Shown: piece after piece, positions 8,839 to 17,991 of the stretch
Numbering within the stretch: position 1 is the stretch's first letter
How the letters are laid out: each line of letters starts with the position of its first letter
Assembly: GCF_016908935.1 (NCBI RefSeq)
Contig: NZ_JAFBEV010000019.1
Coordinates: 1-59,737, forward strand
Length of the DNA: 59,737 nt
Reading direction: 5' to 3'
Origin: Sporolactobacillus spathodeae
Lineage (GTDB): Bacteria; Bacillota; Bacilli; Bacillales; Sporolactobacillaceae
Notes under the pieces: model-generated
What the model saw: only the letters and a program-made list of their open reading frames with translations
What the model was told of the DNA's origin: nothing
Databases searched by the model: none
Made by a program: the position numbers and the translations under genes

Positions 8839-10320
8839 GTGACAGAAGAAGTCAGGGTACGCTATGCACCAAGTCCGACAGGGTTCTTACATATCGGCAA
8901 CGCGCGTACCGCAATTTTTAATTACCTGTTCGCTCGTCATGCGGGCGGTAAATTTGTCATCCGCATTGAGGATACCGACCAGAAGCGTAATGTGGAAGGC
9001 GGCGAAGAGAGCCAGCTGAAATTTTTGAAATGGCTGGGCCTAGAATGGGATGAAAGTGTGGACATCGGCGGGGCATTCGGCCCTTATCGTCAGATGGAGC
9101 GCCTCGATATTTATAAAAAATACTATCAGGAACTGCTGGATAAGGGATTCGCATATAAATGCTACTGCACGCCTGAAGAATTGAAAGAAGAGCGTGAGCA
9201 GCAGATGGCTCATGGTCAAACACCGGGTTATTCTGGGAAATGCCGTCATTTGACGCCGGAACAGATTGCCGCGTTTGAAGCGGAAGGACGGAAACCGACA
9301 CTCCGTTTCCGCGTTCCGGAAGACGAGACGATTGAGTTCAACGATATGGTTAAAGGGCACGTTACCTTCCATTCGTCAGACGTTAGCGACTTTGTCATTG
9401 TTAAACAGAACGGTGTACCAACGTATAATTTTGCTGTGGTTGTGGATGACCATCTGATGAAGATGACGCATGTCCTTCGTGGCGAAGAGCATATTTCCAA
9501 TACACCGAAACAAATTATGCTTTTCCATGCCTTTGGTTGGCAGGAACCGACGTTTGCCCATATGACGCTGATTGTCAACGAAAATCATAAGAAATTGAGC
9601 AAGCGTGATAACAGTATTGTTCAGTTCATCGAGCAATATAAGAATATGGGTTTCCTTCCTGAAGCGCTGTTTAATTTCATCACGCTGCTTGGTTGGTCGC
9701 CGAAGGGTGAGGAAGAGATCTTCAGCCGTGATGAATTCATTAAGCTTTTTGATGCGGAACGATTGAGTAAATCACCAGCGATGTTTGATAAGAGCAAGCT
9801 GGAATGGATGAATGGCCAGTATATTACGAAAATGCCTGAAGACGATTATGTTGCGATGACGATCCCCTATCTCGTCAATGCCGGTCTTCTTCCGCAAGAG
9901 ATGACGGATGCTCAGAAAGATTGGGCACGGCGGGTTGTTCTTCTGTACAAGGAACAGCTGCATTACGGAGCGGAAATTGTTCAATTGAGTGATATGTTCT
10001 TTAATAAAACAATTTTGAAGACGGAACTGACGAAAGATGAAGAGAAGATTCTCTCGGGTGAACAAGCGAGCGACGTGTTGTCTGCATTTAACCGCGAGCT
10101 GAAGGCACTTGATAGTTGGACTGCTGAAGTAATTGCTCCGTTAATCAAGGTTGTTCAGAAAGAGACGAAGCAACGCGGTTGGAAGTTGTACATGCCGATT
10201 CGCGTGGTTGCTACTGGCTCACAGCACGGTCCGGAACTCCCGGAAGCACTTGAATTACTCGGCCGTGATTTGGTGTTGAAACGTATGGATGCTTACTTGG
10301 AGAAGCAGCAGACGGTCTAA
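8839..10320 (+). CDS. gltX: Glutamyl-tRNA synthetase
   Basis: A 493-residue class I synthetase. In Bacillus the single enzyme charges both tRNA-Glu and tRNA-Gln. The HIGH-type motif is HIGN (in [12 protein letters not shown]) and the KMSKS-type motif is KLSKRD. Three in-frame GTG codons occur (8827, 8830, 8839); the last gives the usual start [15 protein letters not shown] and has GTGGTGA upstream, so I prefer it. It is followed by the cysteine T-box leader, not by a clear terminator of its own. Confidence 0.95.
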   Translation: MTEEVRVRYAPSPTGFLHIGNARTAIFNYLFARHAGGKFVIRIEDTDQKRNVEGGEESQLKFLKWLGLEWDESVDIGGAFGPYRQMERLDIYKKYYQELLDKGFAYKCYCTPEELKEEREQQMAHGQTPGYSGKCRHLTPEQIAAFEAEGRKPTLRFRVPEDETIEFNDMVKGHVTFHSSDVSDFVIVKQNGVPTYNFAVVVDDHLMKMTHVLRGEEHISNTPKQIMLFHAFGWQEPTFAHMTLIVNENHKKLSKRDNSIVQFIEQYKNMGFLPEALFNFITLLGWSPKGEEEIFSRDEFIKLFDAERLSKSPAMFDKSKLEWMNGQYITKMPEDDYVAMTIPYLVNAGLLPQEMTDAQKDWARRVVLLYKEQLHYGAEIVQLSDMFFNKTILKTELTKDEEKILSGEQASDVLSAFNRELKALDSWTAEVIAPLIKVVQKETKQRGWKLYMPIRVVATGSQHGPELPEALELLGRDLVLKRMDAYLEKQQTV

Positions 10321-10364
10321 CCGCACCTTGATGGGTGTCGGTGCATACGATGAACTAAATATCG

Positions 10365-10606
10365 CTAAAGCATTGACGAGGATAAGTATGATTCTGGTTC
10401 CCCAAAAACAGAGAAAGCGATCTCGGGTGAAAATCGCTTTTGGGCAGGATTCTGAAATGCACCTCTGAGTTTTCCGTTGAAAAGTATTCAATTAGACGGA
10501 GACGGGCTGTTCCGTTAGCAGCCGAAAGTGGGGGATTTGTTCCCCAAACAGAGTGGAACCGCGTCATCAGGCGTCTTTGTGTCATCGGACACAGAGACGC
10601 CTTTTA
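10365..10606 (+). promoter_or_regulatory. T-box riboswitch (cysteine) upstream of cysE-cysS
   Basis: Leader RNA that senses uncharged tRNA-Cys. Seen: Stem I base GACGAGG paired with CCTC, the AGTA-type bulge after it, a specifier codon TGC at 10458-10460 (Cys) within GAAATGCACC, the T-box core AGAGTGGAACCGCG (10550-10563), and a terminator stem GGCGTCTTTGTGTC / GACACAGAGACGCC (10570-10601) with four T. Low charged tRNA-Cys would favour read-through into cysE and cysS. The exact 5' end and promoter are not clear. Confidence 0.88.
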
Positions 10607-10635
10607 AATTAAGGCATAAAAGTCCGGCTTTTTTT

Positions 10636-10724
10636 AAAGAAAGTATATGATTTTTGGCAGGAAATGTAGAGCAGCCGAAGCGCAATTTTTGCAAAAAAGA
10701 CTTTGCTACGCCAAGTTTTTCTCA
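10636..10724 (+). repeat. Dispersed intergenic repeat, copy C (short form)
   Basis: Head AAAGAAAGTATATGATTTTTGGCA joined directly to the last part of the core, GAGCAGCCGAAGCGCAATT, and the tail ACTTTGctacgCCAAGTTTTTCTCAAG; the middle is deleted. It lies between the T-box terminator and cysE, so every cysE transcript crosses it. One mismatch weakens the tail hairpin compared with copies A and G. Confidence 0.7.
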
Positions 10725-10786
10725 AGCAAGCACATTTAAGGCTGTATGAAAATCAAGTAGAACAGGCAATACAGGAGGTGTAGCGA

Positions 10787-11464
10787 TTGTTCAGTAAATT
10801 TCGCGAGGACTTGAGTAATGTCTTTGATCAAGATCCGGCGGCACGCAGCAAAATTGAAGTCGTTTTGACTTATTCAGGCCTGCATGCGATCTGGAGCCAT
10901 CGAATTGCCCACTGGTTTTGGGGAAAGAGGCGATTTTTTGTCGCACGGGTGCTGTCGCAGTTCAGCCGTTTTCTAACAGGTATTGAAATTCATCCCGGTG
11001 CACAGATCGGTCGGCGATTTTTTATTGATCATGGGATGGGTATTGTGATTGGTGAAACATGTGAAATTGGCGATGATGTGACGCTATTTCAAGGTGTGAC
11101 GCTTGGTGGAACCGGCAAAGAACGGGGGAAACGTCATCCGACAATTGGCAATGATGTGCTGATTTCATGCGGTGCGCGCGTCCTCGGATCGATTACGATC
11201 GGCGATCATTCTAAAATCGGTGCAGGATCAGTTGTGCTCCACGATGTGCCGGAAAATTCAACAGTCGTCGGCATTCCTGGACGAGTCGTTCGCCAGAACG
11301 GTGTTAAAGTGCATCATCATGATTTGGATCATACCAACCTGCCGGATCCGGTCGCCGATAAAATGTATCAGCTAGAAAATCAGATTGATGAAATGAGAAG
11401 GGAAATGCACGTGTTGAAAACACTAGCTGAGAAGGAGCGAAACAATGAGCATTCAAATTTTTAA
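10787..11464 (+). CDS. cysE: Serine O-acetyltransferase
   Basis: A 225-residue enzyme that makes O-acetylserine from serine and acetyl-CoA, the committed step of cysteine synthesis. The C-terminal half is a left-handed beta helix of hexapeptide repeats (IHPGAQIG to VVGIPGRVV) with the conserved [11 protein letters not shown]. The start is TTG at 10787, well placed after AGGAGGTG. The last 20 bases overlap cysS, so making cysteine and charging its tRNA are coupled under one T-box. Confidence 0.95.
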   Translation: MFSKFREDLSNVFDQDPAARSKIEVVLTYSGLHAIWSHRIAHWFWGKRRFFVARVLSQFSRFLTGIEIHPGAQIGRRFFIDHGMGIVIGETCEIGDDVTLFQGVTLGGTGKERGKRHPTIGNDVLISCGARVLGSITIGDHSKIGAGSVVLHDVPENSTVVGIPGRVVRQNGVKVHHHDLDHTNLPDPVADKMYQLENQIDEMRREMHVLKTLAEKERNNEHSNF

Positions 11465-12842
11465 TACGATGTCACGGCAGAAAGAGCCGTTTGTCACTTT
11501 GGAGCCAGGAAAAGTGAGAATGTATGTCTGCGGTCCAACTGTTTATAACTATATTCATATTGGCAATGCGCGACCAGTTGTTGTCTTTGATACGGTCCGG
11601 CGCTATCTGGAATATAGTGGCTATCAGGTTTCCTATGTTTCAAATTATACGGATGTGGATGATCGACTGATACGTGCCTCAAAGGAGCGCGGCCTTTCGG
11701 TGCCCGAGATTGCCGATCAATTTATCCGGGCCTACGAAGAAGATACAGATGCATTGAATGTGATGGAAGCAACGATTCATCCGCGGGCAACGCGAACAAT
11801 GCCGGAAATTATTCGCTTCATCAGCCAGCTGGTTGCTAAAGGGTTTGCTTATGCTGTGGACGGCGATGTCTATTTCCGAACACGAAAGTTTGCAGATTAC
11901 GGCAAGCTATCCCATCAGTCGATTGACGACCTGAAATCCGGCGCACGGATTGAAATTGACGAGCGAAAGGAGGACCCGCTCGACTTCGCACTCTGGAAGA
12001 AAGCAAAACCGGGCGAAATCAATTGGTCGAGTCCGTGGGGCGAAGGACGACCAGGCTGGCACATTGAATGCTCCGCAATGGTAGAGAAATATTTGGGCGA
12101 CACCATTGATATTCACGCGGGAGGCACAGACCTTGTTTTCCCACACCATGAGAATGAAATCGCGCAATCTGAAGCCCTCCATGGACAGACGATGGCACGG
12201 TATTGGATGCATAACGGCCATATACAGATCAACCATGAAAAAATGTCGAAATCGATCGGCAACGTCATCTTGGTTCATGATCTGGTAAAAAAATACGATC
12301 CTCAGGTCATCCGTTTCTTCATCCTTTCGGTACATTACCGTCATCCGATTAATTTCAGCGACGAATTGCTGACGGATGCCGTTCAAGCATTTAACCGAAT
12401 AAAAACCGCAGCCTATAATCTGACCCATCGACTGAAAGACGAAACAGTGCAAAAGCCTGATCACGCAATCGAAAAAATTTATCGTGATCGCTTTGCTGAA
12501 GCGATGGATGATGATTTCAATACAGCAAATGCAGAGGCGGTGCTGTTCGATATCGTTCGCGATGCCAATATCGCGTTGCAGGATCCGGATGCGCCGGCTG
12601 GCCAGTTGCTCGCCTATCGGCGGGTATTGTATGAATTGTCCGATGTTCTGGGCCTGAAACTTAATGATTCGAAGGCAGGTATATTGGATAAAGAAGTTGA
12701 AGCACTGATCGAACGACGTCAAGAAGCGAGAAAAGCAAAAGACTTCAAATTGGCGGATGCACTGCGTGATCAATTGAGCGAAGCAGGCATTATTCTGGAA
12801 GATACCCCACAGGGCGTTCGCTGGAAGAGGGCAGATCAATGA
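11445..12842 (+). CDS. cysS: Cysteinyl-tRNA synthetase
   Basis: A 465-residue class I synthetase for tRNA-Cys. HIGH motif HIGN in [14 protein letters not shown] motif intact (MSKSIGN), and zinc ligands near CGPTVYN, ECSAM and HHENE. It begins inside cysE after GAAGGAG and overlaps mrnC by ATGA. Regulated by the upstream cysteine T-box. Confidence 0.96.
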   Translation: MSIQIFNTMSRQKEPFVTLEPGKVRMYVCGPTVYNYIHIGNARPVVVFDTVRRYLEYSGYQVSYVSNYTDVDDRLIRASKERGLSVPEIADQFIRAYEEDTDALNVMEATIHPRATRTMPEIIRFISQLVAKGFAYAVDGDVYFRTRKFADYGKLSHQSIDDLKSGARIEIDERKEDPLDFALWKKAKPGEINWSSPWGEGRPGWHIECSAMVEKYLGDTIDIHAGGTDLVFPHHENEIAQSEALHGQTMARYWMHNGHIQINHEKMSKSIGNVILVHDLVKKYDPQVIRFFILSVHYRHPINFSDELLTDAVQAFNRIKTAAYNLTHRLKDETVQKPDHAIEKIYRDRFAEAMDDDFNTANAEAVLFDIVRDANIALQDPDAPAGQLLAYRRVLYELSDVLGLKLNDSKAGILDKEVEALIERRQEARKAKDFKLADALRDQLSEAGIILEDTPQGVRWKRADQ

Positions 12843-13258
12843 TCGATAGACAGCAGATAGTCGACCCAGCAGCGCTCAGTAGTCTGGCGCTTGCCTTTAT
12901 GGGCGACGCAATTCTAGAAACCTATGTCCGTGAGGCGGTGATCGCTTCAGGAAAAGCAAAAATACATGCATTGCATCAGATGACAGTGGATTATGTATCG
13001 GCAAGAGCACAGGCGGGGTTTCTTCATCAATTGATTGATGAATCATTCCTGAACGAAGAAGAATTGGCGGTTGTTCGGCGCGGACGAAATGCCAAGGCGC
13101 ATGCAGCACCGAAAAATACAGATGTTCAAACCTATAATTATAGTACGGGTTTTGAAGCGTTAATCGGTTATTTATATTTTTCCGGGAATGCGGCGCGGAT
13201 TGAAGCAATCATCGAAAAAATGTTTGCCGCACATCCGATTGAAGGGAGCGCTGTGTAA
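12839..13258 (+). CDS. mrnC: Mini-ribonuclease III
   Basis: A 139-residue RNase III-fold enzyme without the double-stranded-RNA-binding domain; in B. subtilis it matures 23S rRNA. The catalytic helix is seen as [15 protein letters not shown], and the second acidic patch as [12 protein letters not shown]. Length fits the family. The start overlaps the cysS stop (ATGA), and its stop overlaps the rlmB start (TAATG). Confidence 0.93.
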   Translation: MIDRQQIVDPAALSSLALAFMGDAILETYVREAVIASGKAKIHALHQMTVDYVSARAQAGFLHQLIDESFLNEEELAVVRRGRNAKAHAAPKNTDVQTYNYSTGFEALIGYLYFSGNAARIEAIIEKMFAAHPIEGSAV

Positions 13259-13995
13259 TGAGTGATGAATGGATTATCGGCCGGCATCCGGTATCGGAGG
13301 CGATTCGATCCGGCAGAGCCATTAATAAGATATGGCTGAATAAAGAAGGTAAGGGATTTTCTGAATTACTAGACTTAATTAAAGGCAGCGGGATTGCTTA
13401 TCAGTTTGTACCGAGGCAGAAAATTGACCAGTTGGCCCAATCAAGTCAACACCAAGGGGTCGTCGCGTCAATAGCCGCCTATCAGTATGCTGAAATCGAT
13501 GATCTATTTGCGTGCGCCGCTTCACGCGGCCAACAGCCGTTTTTTGTGATGTTGGATAATCTTGAGGATCCGCATAACTTAGGGTCGATTCTGCGGACAG
13601 CCGATGCCTGCGGCTGCCATGGCATTATTATTCCGAAGCGGCATTCGGTTGGCCTGACATCTGTTGTAGCGAAAGCGTCGACTGGTGCCATTGAATATGT
13701 ACCGGTTGCCCGGATCGCCAACTTGGCGAGTACAATGGAGCAATTGAAGAAACGCGGTGTCTGGTTTGCGGGCACCGCTGCGGATGGTGAAGTGGATTAT
13801 GGTGCTGCCGATTATTCAGTTCCGATTTGTCTTGTGATCGGTAATGAGGGCGAGGGCATGTCTTCGCTTGTCCGCAAAAAATGCGATTTCTTGCTTAGCA
13901 TCCCAATGGTCGGAAAAGTAACATCACTCAATGCATCGGTCGCCGCAGGACTGCTTATGTACGAAGTTTTTCGCAAACGCGGCGCCGGGGAGTGA
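13258..13995 (+). CDS. rlmB: 23S rRNA (guanosine 2'-O) methyltransferase, SpoU/TrmH family
   Basis: A 245-residue SPOUT methyltransferase. An N-terminal substrate-binding domain (about 1-75) precedes the knot domain with motif 1 DPHNLGSILRTADA, motif 2 VIGNEGEGMS and motif 3 IPMVGKVTSLNASVAAG. It is translationally coupled to mrnC. The exact 23S target nucleotide is inferred from family naming. Confidence 0.93.
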   Translation: MSDEWIIGRHPVSEAIRSGRAINKIWLNKEGKGFSELLDLIKGSGIAYQFVPRQKIDQLAQSSQHQGVVASIAAYQYAEIDDLFACAASRGQQPFFVMLDNLEDPHNLGSILRTADACGCHGIIIPKRHSVGLTSVVAKASTGAIEYVPVARIANLASTMEQLKKRGVWFAGTAADGEVDYGAADYSVPICLVIGNEGEGMSSLVRKKCDFLLSIPMVGKVTSLNASVAAGLLMYEVFRKRGAGE

Positions 13996-13999
13996 GCTC

Positions 14000-14506
14000 A
14001 TGGATGACATCCTGATTGTAGACGGTTACAATGTTATTGGCGCATGGCATAACCTGAGCAGTCTGCGAAGAAAGGATTTTGAGAATGCCCGTGATTTGCT
14101 GATTGATAAATTGTCGGAATATCAGGCGCAAACCGGTTGGCGTATCATTCTTATCTTTGATGCCTACCTGAAGCCGGGAAAAGAGACAACAACAAGAAAA
14201 GCCAACGTTGACGTGATTTACACGAAAAAGAATGAAAAAGCTGATCAGAAAATCGAAGGCTTAATCAGCAAATTGAAAAACGTGAAAACGCGAATTCATG
14301 TTGCCACTTCAGATATGGCCGAACAATGGGCGGTTTTTTCCCAAGGTGCGCTACGGATTCCTTCTCGTGAGTTGATCAACGAACTTGAAAAAATGGATCA
14401 GCATCTAGAAGAAAAGACGCAGAGGAAACAGACTTTTAAGGGCGGGAAAATTCCGATGGATGAAGCAACACGCAAGAAGCTTGAAAAAATGAGAAGAGGA
14501 TTTTGA
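14000..14506 (+). CDS. rae1: Rae1 (YacP), ribosome-associated NYN endonuclease
   Basis: A 168-residue NYN (PIN-like) nuclease; the B. subtilis homologue cuts mRNA in the ribosomal A site. The signature DILIVDGYNVIGAW is at the N-terminus and further acidic residues are in LIFDAY. The ATG at 14000 has GGGAGTGA just upstream, 4 bases after the rlmB stop; the longer frame from 13931 lies inside rlmB. The C-terminal 40 residues are basic and charged. Confidence 0.92.
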   Translation: MDDILIVDGYNVIGAWHNLSSLRRKDFENARDLLIDKLSEYQAQTGWRIILIFDAYLKPGKETTTRKANVDVIYTKKNEKADQKIEGLISKLKNVKTRIHVATSDMAEQWAVFSQGALRIPSRELINELEKMDQHLEEKTQRKQTFKGGKIPMDEATRKKLEKMRRGF

Positions 14507-14511
14507 ATTTC

Positions 14512-14541
14512 TTGACTTTTCAATTTTTTCTACTGTATAAT
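14512..14541 (+). promoter_or_regulatory. Sigma-A promoter of sigH
   Basis: TTGACT (14512-14517), 18-base spacer, TATAAT (14536-14541), directly after the rae1 stop codon. It gives sigH its own transcript; in B. subtilis the equivalent promoter is repressed by AbrB. Confidence 0.85.
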
Positions 14542-14579
14542 TGCTTTACAACATGGATCCAGTGCTCGGAGGGATAAAT

Positions 14580-15230
14580 ATGACAAGCATTCCAGTTCAA
14601 AATGCATCAGTGGCCGTTCATTCCCTTGACGATGATCAGTTACTTGTTGCCGCACACAGCGGCAACGGTGAAGCTCTTGAATTTTTGATTGCGAAATACA
14701 AGAATTTTGTCCGGGGTAAAGCCAAGGCGTATTTTCTCGTGGGTGCCGAGCGGGAAGACATTGTTCAGGAGGGCATGATTGGCCTCTATAAGGCGATTCG
14801 CGATTTTAGGGATGATAAGCTGTCTTCATTTAAAGCGTTTGCAGAACTTTGCATTACCCGGCAGATGATAACCGCAGTCAAGACGGCGACACGGCAGAAA
14901 CATATTCCGCTGAATTCTTATGTTTCACTGGACAAGCCAATTTTTGATGAAGAATCTGAGCGGACACTGATGGATATTGTTCGTGAAGTTCGCACGTCTG
15001 ATCCGCAGGAATTGCTTGTGAACCGTGAGGAATACGATGATATTGAGGAGAAATTGTCACAGGTTCTCAGTGATTTGGAGCGTCAAGTGCTTAGTCAATA
15101 CCTCGATGGACGTTCTTATCAGGAAATTTCCGTGGACTTGAAACGACATGTGAAATCGATTGATAACGCCCTACAGCGAGTGAAAAGAAAACTGGAGCGC
15201 TGTATCCAATTGAATGAGATGACTATTTGA
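14580..15230 (+). CDS. sigH: RNA polymerase sigma factor SigH
   Basis: A 216-residue alternative sigma factor that starts the transition to stationary phase and sporulation (spo0A, spo0F and others in B. subtilis). Region 2 is seen in GADREDIVQEG-like GAEREDIVQEGMIGLYKAIRDF, the HIPLNSYVSLDKPIFDEES segment is diagnostic, and region 4 is at ERQVLSQYLDGRSYQEIS. The ATG at 14580 follows CGGAGGG by 8 bases. A terminator lies 80 bases downstream. Confidence 0.96.
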   Translation: MTSIPVQNASVAVHSLDDDQLLVAAHSGNGEALEFLIAKYKNFVRGKAKAYFLVGAEREDIVQEGMIGLYKAIRDFRDDKLSSFKAFAELCITRQMITAVKTATRQKHIPLNSYVSLDKPIFDEESERTLMDIVREVRTSDPQELLVNREEYDDIEEKLSQVLSDLERQVLSQYLDGRSYQEISVDLKRHVKSIDNALQRVKRKLERCIQLNEMTI

Positions 15231-15257
15231 CGCCACGCTCAGTCCCGTCGGGTATCA

Positions 15258-15286
15258 TTGACAGGAAGGGCTGCATGTGCTACTTT
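15258..15286 (+). promoter_or_regulatory. Candidate promoter facing a terminator
   Basis: TTGACA (15258-15263), 17-base spacer, TACTTT (15281-15286). The predicted start is near 15293, yet a good terminator begins at 15311, so a transcript from here would be only about 45 bases long. Confidence 0.4.
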
Positions 15287-15310
15287 ATATAAAGTATATA
15301 CCGACAACAA

Positions 15311-15339
15311 GAGAGGCGCTTGCGCCTTTCTTTCTTTTG
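15311..15339 (+). terminator. Terminator after sigH
   Basis: GAGAGGCG and CGCCTTTC arms (15311-15330) with a tight loop, followed by TTTCTTTT. It separates sigH from secE-nusG. Confidence 0.8.
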
Positions 15340-15365
15340 CTTAAATTTTTATGTCATGCTGTAAT
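15337..15365 (+). promoter_or_regulatory. Promoter of secE-nusG
   Basis: TTGCTT (15337-15342), 17-base spacer, TGTAAT (15360-15365). Its -35 overlaps the T-run of the sigH terminator. The predicted start, near 15372, is 150 bases upstream of secE. Confidence 0.5.
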
Positions 15366-15455
15366 TTTAACGACAGAAGGATTGCCGGTTCCGCTGGTTT
15401 GTCTTGCATAAGGCAGTTCTTGAAGCGGGAACGGAAAATGAGCATCAGACACTGA
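15351..15455 (+). pseudogene. Possible decayed rpmG (L33)
   Basis: A 34-codon frame lies where B. subtilis carries rpmGB. The product has a cysteine pair followed by NFNDRR, and ends KRERKMSIRH, which recalls the L33 ends CxxC..DRN and C.RERKHT.HRETK. The frame then stops where RETK would follow. It has no ribosome binding site, lacks most cysteines and overlaps the secE promoter. I take it as a relic of rpmG or a coincidence; it is very unlikely to be functional. Confidence 0.2.
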
Positions 15456-15523
15456 AAAAACAGATGAAGGATTGTTAATACTGCAAATGAATCAGCAGAA
15501 CGCGAGCGGAGGTAAGATGAATT

Positions 15524-15718
15524 ATGGCTGGCATTGTTAAAGGAACCGGCAAGTTCTTTCACAACATTGTAACGGAAACAAAGAAAATTACATGGCCGAC
15601 CGGTAAGGAATTGGTTAAATATACGGTAACGGTTATCGTCACGGTCGTTTTTCTGGCGCTGTTTTTTGTGATTGTCGATTTTGGCGTGACACAGCTGTTG
15701 CATTTGATTACCCAGTAA
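15524..15718 (+). CDS. secE: SecE, preprotein translocase subunit
   Basis: A 64-residue single-span membrane protein that clamps SecY in the Sec translocon. The amphipathic segment with the conserved WPTGKEL precedes one membrane helix (about residues 33-60). Ribosome binding site GCGGAGGTAAGATG. It is followed by nusG, the standard Firmicute arrangement. Confidence 0.95.
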   Translation: MAGIVKGTGKFFHNIVTETKKITWPTGKELVKYTVTVIVTVVFLALFFVIVDFGVTQLLHLITQ

Positions 15719-15766
15719 TAAGGCAGCGGGTATCCTGATTGAATTATTTTTTTGGAGGAAAAGGCT

Positions 15767-16303
15767 ATGGAGAAGAACTGGTATGTTGTTCACACATACT
15801 CAGGCTATGAAAATAAAGTGAAAACGAACCTTGAAAAACGGGTTGAGTCAATGGGTATGGCCGACAAAATTTTCCGTGTTCTTGTTCCTATGGAAGAAGA
15901 GACGGAAGTCAAGAATGGTCAAAAGAAAACAGCTATGCGCAAAGTTTTCCCGGGCTATGTGCTGACGGAAATGATTATGACTGATGATTCCTGGTACGTC
16001 GTCCGTAATACGCCTGGCGTGACTGGATTTGTCGGTTCCTCTGGAGCGGGTTCGAAGCCGATTCCGCTTCTTCCTGAAGAAGTGGACGCGATTCTGAAAC
16101 AAATGGGCCTGAAAGAGCAAGTCGCTAATGTCGATTTTGAGCTCAAGGAACAGGTCAAAGTGAAGGAAGGACCGTTTGCCGACTTTATCGGTAGTGTGGA
16201 AAATATTGATCTTGAGAAGAGTAAATTGAAGGTTCATGTGAATATGTTTGGCCGCGAGACACCGGTTGAACTGGACTTTAACCAGGTCAGCAAACTAGAT
16301 TAA
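15767..16303 (+). CDS. nusG: Transcription elongation/pausing factor NusG
   Basis: A 178-residue factor that binds the RNA polymerase clamp. N-terminal NGN domain (NWYVVHTYSGYE, FPGYVL, VRNTPGVTGFVG) and C-terminal KOW domain (VKEGPFADFIGSVENID). The ATG at 15767 follows TTGGAGGAAAA; the TTG at 15752 in the same frame belongs to that binding site. Forms a unit with secE. Confidence 0.96.
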   Translation: MEKNWYVVHTYSGYENKVKTNLEKRVESMGMADKIFRVLVPMEEETEVKNGQKKTAMRKVFPGYVLTEMIMTDDSWYVVRNTPGVTGFVGSSGAGSKPIPLLPEEVDAILKQMGLKEQVANVDFELKEQVKVKEGPFADFIGSVENIDLEKSKLKVHVNMFGRETPVELDFNQVSKLD

Positions 16304-16339
16304 CTCGCTTATTGGCGCAAGTCCAGATGTCTGACAGTC

Positions 16340-16368
16340 TTGCAATTTGCGCCTTGCCCGTGTATAAT
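16340..16368 (+). promoter_or_regulatory. Sigma-A promoter of rplK-rplA
   Basis: TTGCAA (16340-16345), 17-base spacer, TATAAT (16363-16368), in the gap between nusG and rplK. Confidence 0.8.
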
Positions 16369-16450
16369 CTTGTTGTTTGTATGATTTTTACCGATCTCAC
16401 CATCGCCGATTTAAAAAAGGAAATAGCGCCATAGAGGTTCTTAAAGAAGA

Positions 16451-16474
16451 GTGGGAGGGTTTATCCCGGACCAC
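16451..16474 (+). promoter_or_regulatory. rplK leader hairpin, possible L1-binding site
   Basis: GTGG-GA-GGG / CCC-GGA-CCAC folds into a stem with an asymmetric internal loop, 25 bases before the rplK start. L1 represses its own L11-L1 operon in many bacteria by binding such a leader hairpin; that function is inferred here. Confidence 0.35.
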
Positions 16475-16498
16475 AAATTGATGCAGGGAGGTGCTCTC

Positions 16499-16924
16499 AT
16501 GGCTAAGAAAGTCATCAAGCTCGTTAAATTACAGATTCCAGCAGGTAAAGCTAACCCGGCTCCGCCAGTTGGTCCGGCACTGGGCCAGGCGGGCGTTAAC
16601 ATTATGGGATTTTGCAAGGAATTCAATGCACGTACATCGGATCAGGCAGGCCTGATTATCCCAGTTGAAATTACGGTGTTCGAAGATCGTTCGTTTACGT
16701 TCATCACGAAGACACCACCGGCTGCCGTTCTACTAAAGAAAGAGACCGGCATTGAATCCGGTTCTGGTGTGCCGAACAAAACGAAAGTTGCGACGATCAA
16801 ACGTGATAAGGTACGCGCGATTGCCGAACTGAAAATGCCTGATCTGAACGCTGCCAATGTTGAATCGGCTATGCGTATGATCGAAGGAACAGCCCGCAGC
16901 ATGGGCATTGTTGTCGAAGACTGA
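16499..16924 (+). CDS. rplK: 50S ribosomal protein L11
   Basis: A 141-residue protein of the GTPase-associated centre that contacts 23S rRNA and is needed for RelA sensing. The proline-rich [27 protein letters not shown] is complete, and the C-terminal RNA-binding domain ends with the AGTARSMGI-type motif ([13 protein letters not shown]). Ribosome binding site AGGGAGGTG. The ATG at 16499 is the family start; upstream in-frame codons run through the leader hairpin. Confidence 0.97.
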   Translation: MAKKVIKLVKLQIPAGKANPAPPVGPALGQAGVNIMGFCKEFNARTSDQAGLIIPVEITVFEDRSFTFITKTPPAAVLLKKETGIESGSGVPNKTKVATIKRDKVRAIAELKMPDLNAANVESAMRMIEGTARSMGIVVED

Positions 16925-16996
16925 TTTTTTTGTTTGGCTTGGAGATCGGTGGGAGGTCTGATGCAAACCGTTAGTACCACTAAGGAGGATTTACGA

Positions 16997-17689
16997 ATGG
17001 CTAAAAAAGGAAAGAAATATCTTGAAGCTGCTAAATTAGTCGATCGCACAAAAGCGTACGATATTGAAGAAGCAGTAAGCCTCGTCAAAAAAACGGCAAT
17101 TGCCGCTTTTGATGAATCAGTTGATGTTGCTGTTCGCTTGGGTGTCGATACCCGTAAAAACGACCAGCAAGTTCGCGGCGCCGTTGTGCTCCCGAACGGA
17201 ACCGGCAAAACGCAGCGCGTGCTTGTTTTCGCTAAAGGCGACAAGGCTAAAGAAGCACAGGCTGCAGGCGCTGATTATGTCGGCGAGCAGGATCTTGTCG
17301 AAAAAATCAGCGGCGGTTGGTTTGACTTCGATGTAGTTGTTGCGACACCTGACATGATGGCTCAGGTTGGACGTCTTGGACGTGTGCTCGGACCTAAGGG
17401 TCTGATGCCGAACCCGAAGACGGGCACGGTTACTTTCGACGTTGAAAAGGCGGTTAAAGAAATCAAAGCCGGTAAAGTTGAATACCGCGCACAGAAAGAC
17501 GGCAACGTTCACGTGCCAGTTGGAAAGGTTTCTTTTGATGATCAAAAACTTGTTGAAAACATCAAAGTTTTGATCGAAACGCTTGTTAAAGCAAAACCTG
17601 CTGCTGCCAAGGGTACTTACATGAAGAATATTGCGATTTCTTCAACGATGGGCCCTGGCGTCAAAGTCGCTGTCGCTTCCATTCGCTAA
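16997..17689 (+). CDS. rplA: 50S ribosomal protein L1
   Basis: A 230-residue protein of the mobile L1 stalk that helps release E-site tRNA and can repress its own operon. Signature [18 protein letters not shown] is present, and the C-terminus [16 protein letters not shown] is complete. AAGGAGG lies 7 bases before the ATG at 16997. Second gene after rplK, 72 bases apart. Confidence 0.97.
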   Translation: MAKKGKKYLEAAKLVDRTKAYDIEEAVSLVKKTAIAAFDESVDVAVRLGVDTRKNDQQVRGAVVLPNGTGKTQRVLVFAKGDKAKEAQAAGADYVGEQDLVEKISGGWFDFDVVVATPDMMAQVGRLGRVLGPKGLMPNPKTGTVTFDVEKAVKEIKAGKVEYRAQKDGNVHVPVGKVSFDDQKLVENIKVLIETLVKAKPAAAKGTYMKNIAISSTMGPGVKVAVASIR

Positions 17690-17717
17690 TTGGCGGATAT
17701 TTCCGGCGACGGAGGGG

Positions 17718-17746
17718 TTGACAGTCTGTCTCCGATTCAATATAAT
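17718..17746 (+). promoter_or_regulatory. Consensus sigma-A promoter of rplJ-rplL
   Basis: Perfect TTGACA (17718-17723), 17-base spacer, perfect TATAAT (17741-17746). It drives the L10 leader and rplJ-rplL. Confidence 0.92.
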
Positions 17747-17752
17747 ATTTAA

Positions 17753-17905
17753 TGTTTGTTAACAGTTTAATATTTATTTTACCGTAGACAGCTGGGGCAT
17801 GTAACATGCTTAAATTATCCCCGCCGAGGTTGCAGTTCATCTTGATAACTCTCTAAGCGTTAGATAGATAAGCCCCTCATGTCCTGCGGACAGAGGGGCT
17901 TTTTA
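17753..17905 (+). promoter_or_regulatory. L10 leader (autoregulatory) with terminator
   Basis: Leader RNA upstream of rplJ that binds the L10-L12 complex. It contains the conserved ACCGTAGACAGC...GGGGC and TCCCCGCCGAGGT segments and ends in a strong terminator: AGCCCCTC and GAGGGGCT arms (17870-17900) extended by TGTCC/GGACA, then TTTT. Excess L10 would favour termination. It fills the 302-base gap between rplA and rplJ. Confidence 0.85.
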
Positions 17906-17991
17906 ATAGCAAACTCGGATTTGTCGGGTGGCAGGGCCGCCCTCTGGATAGACTGGATACGGAATGCTTGGAACAGGGAGGTGTGACAAAC

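Noticed and set aside
11907-12839. 310-codon open frame on the minus strand
   Set aside because: It lies antisense to cysS, which has all synthetase motifs. The antisense frame has no ribosome binding site and a cysteine- and isoleucine-rich composition.
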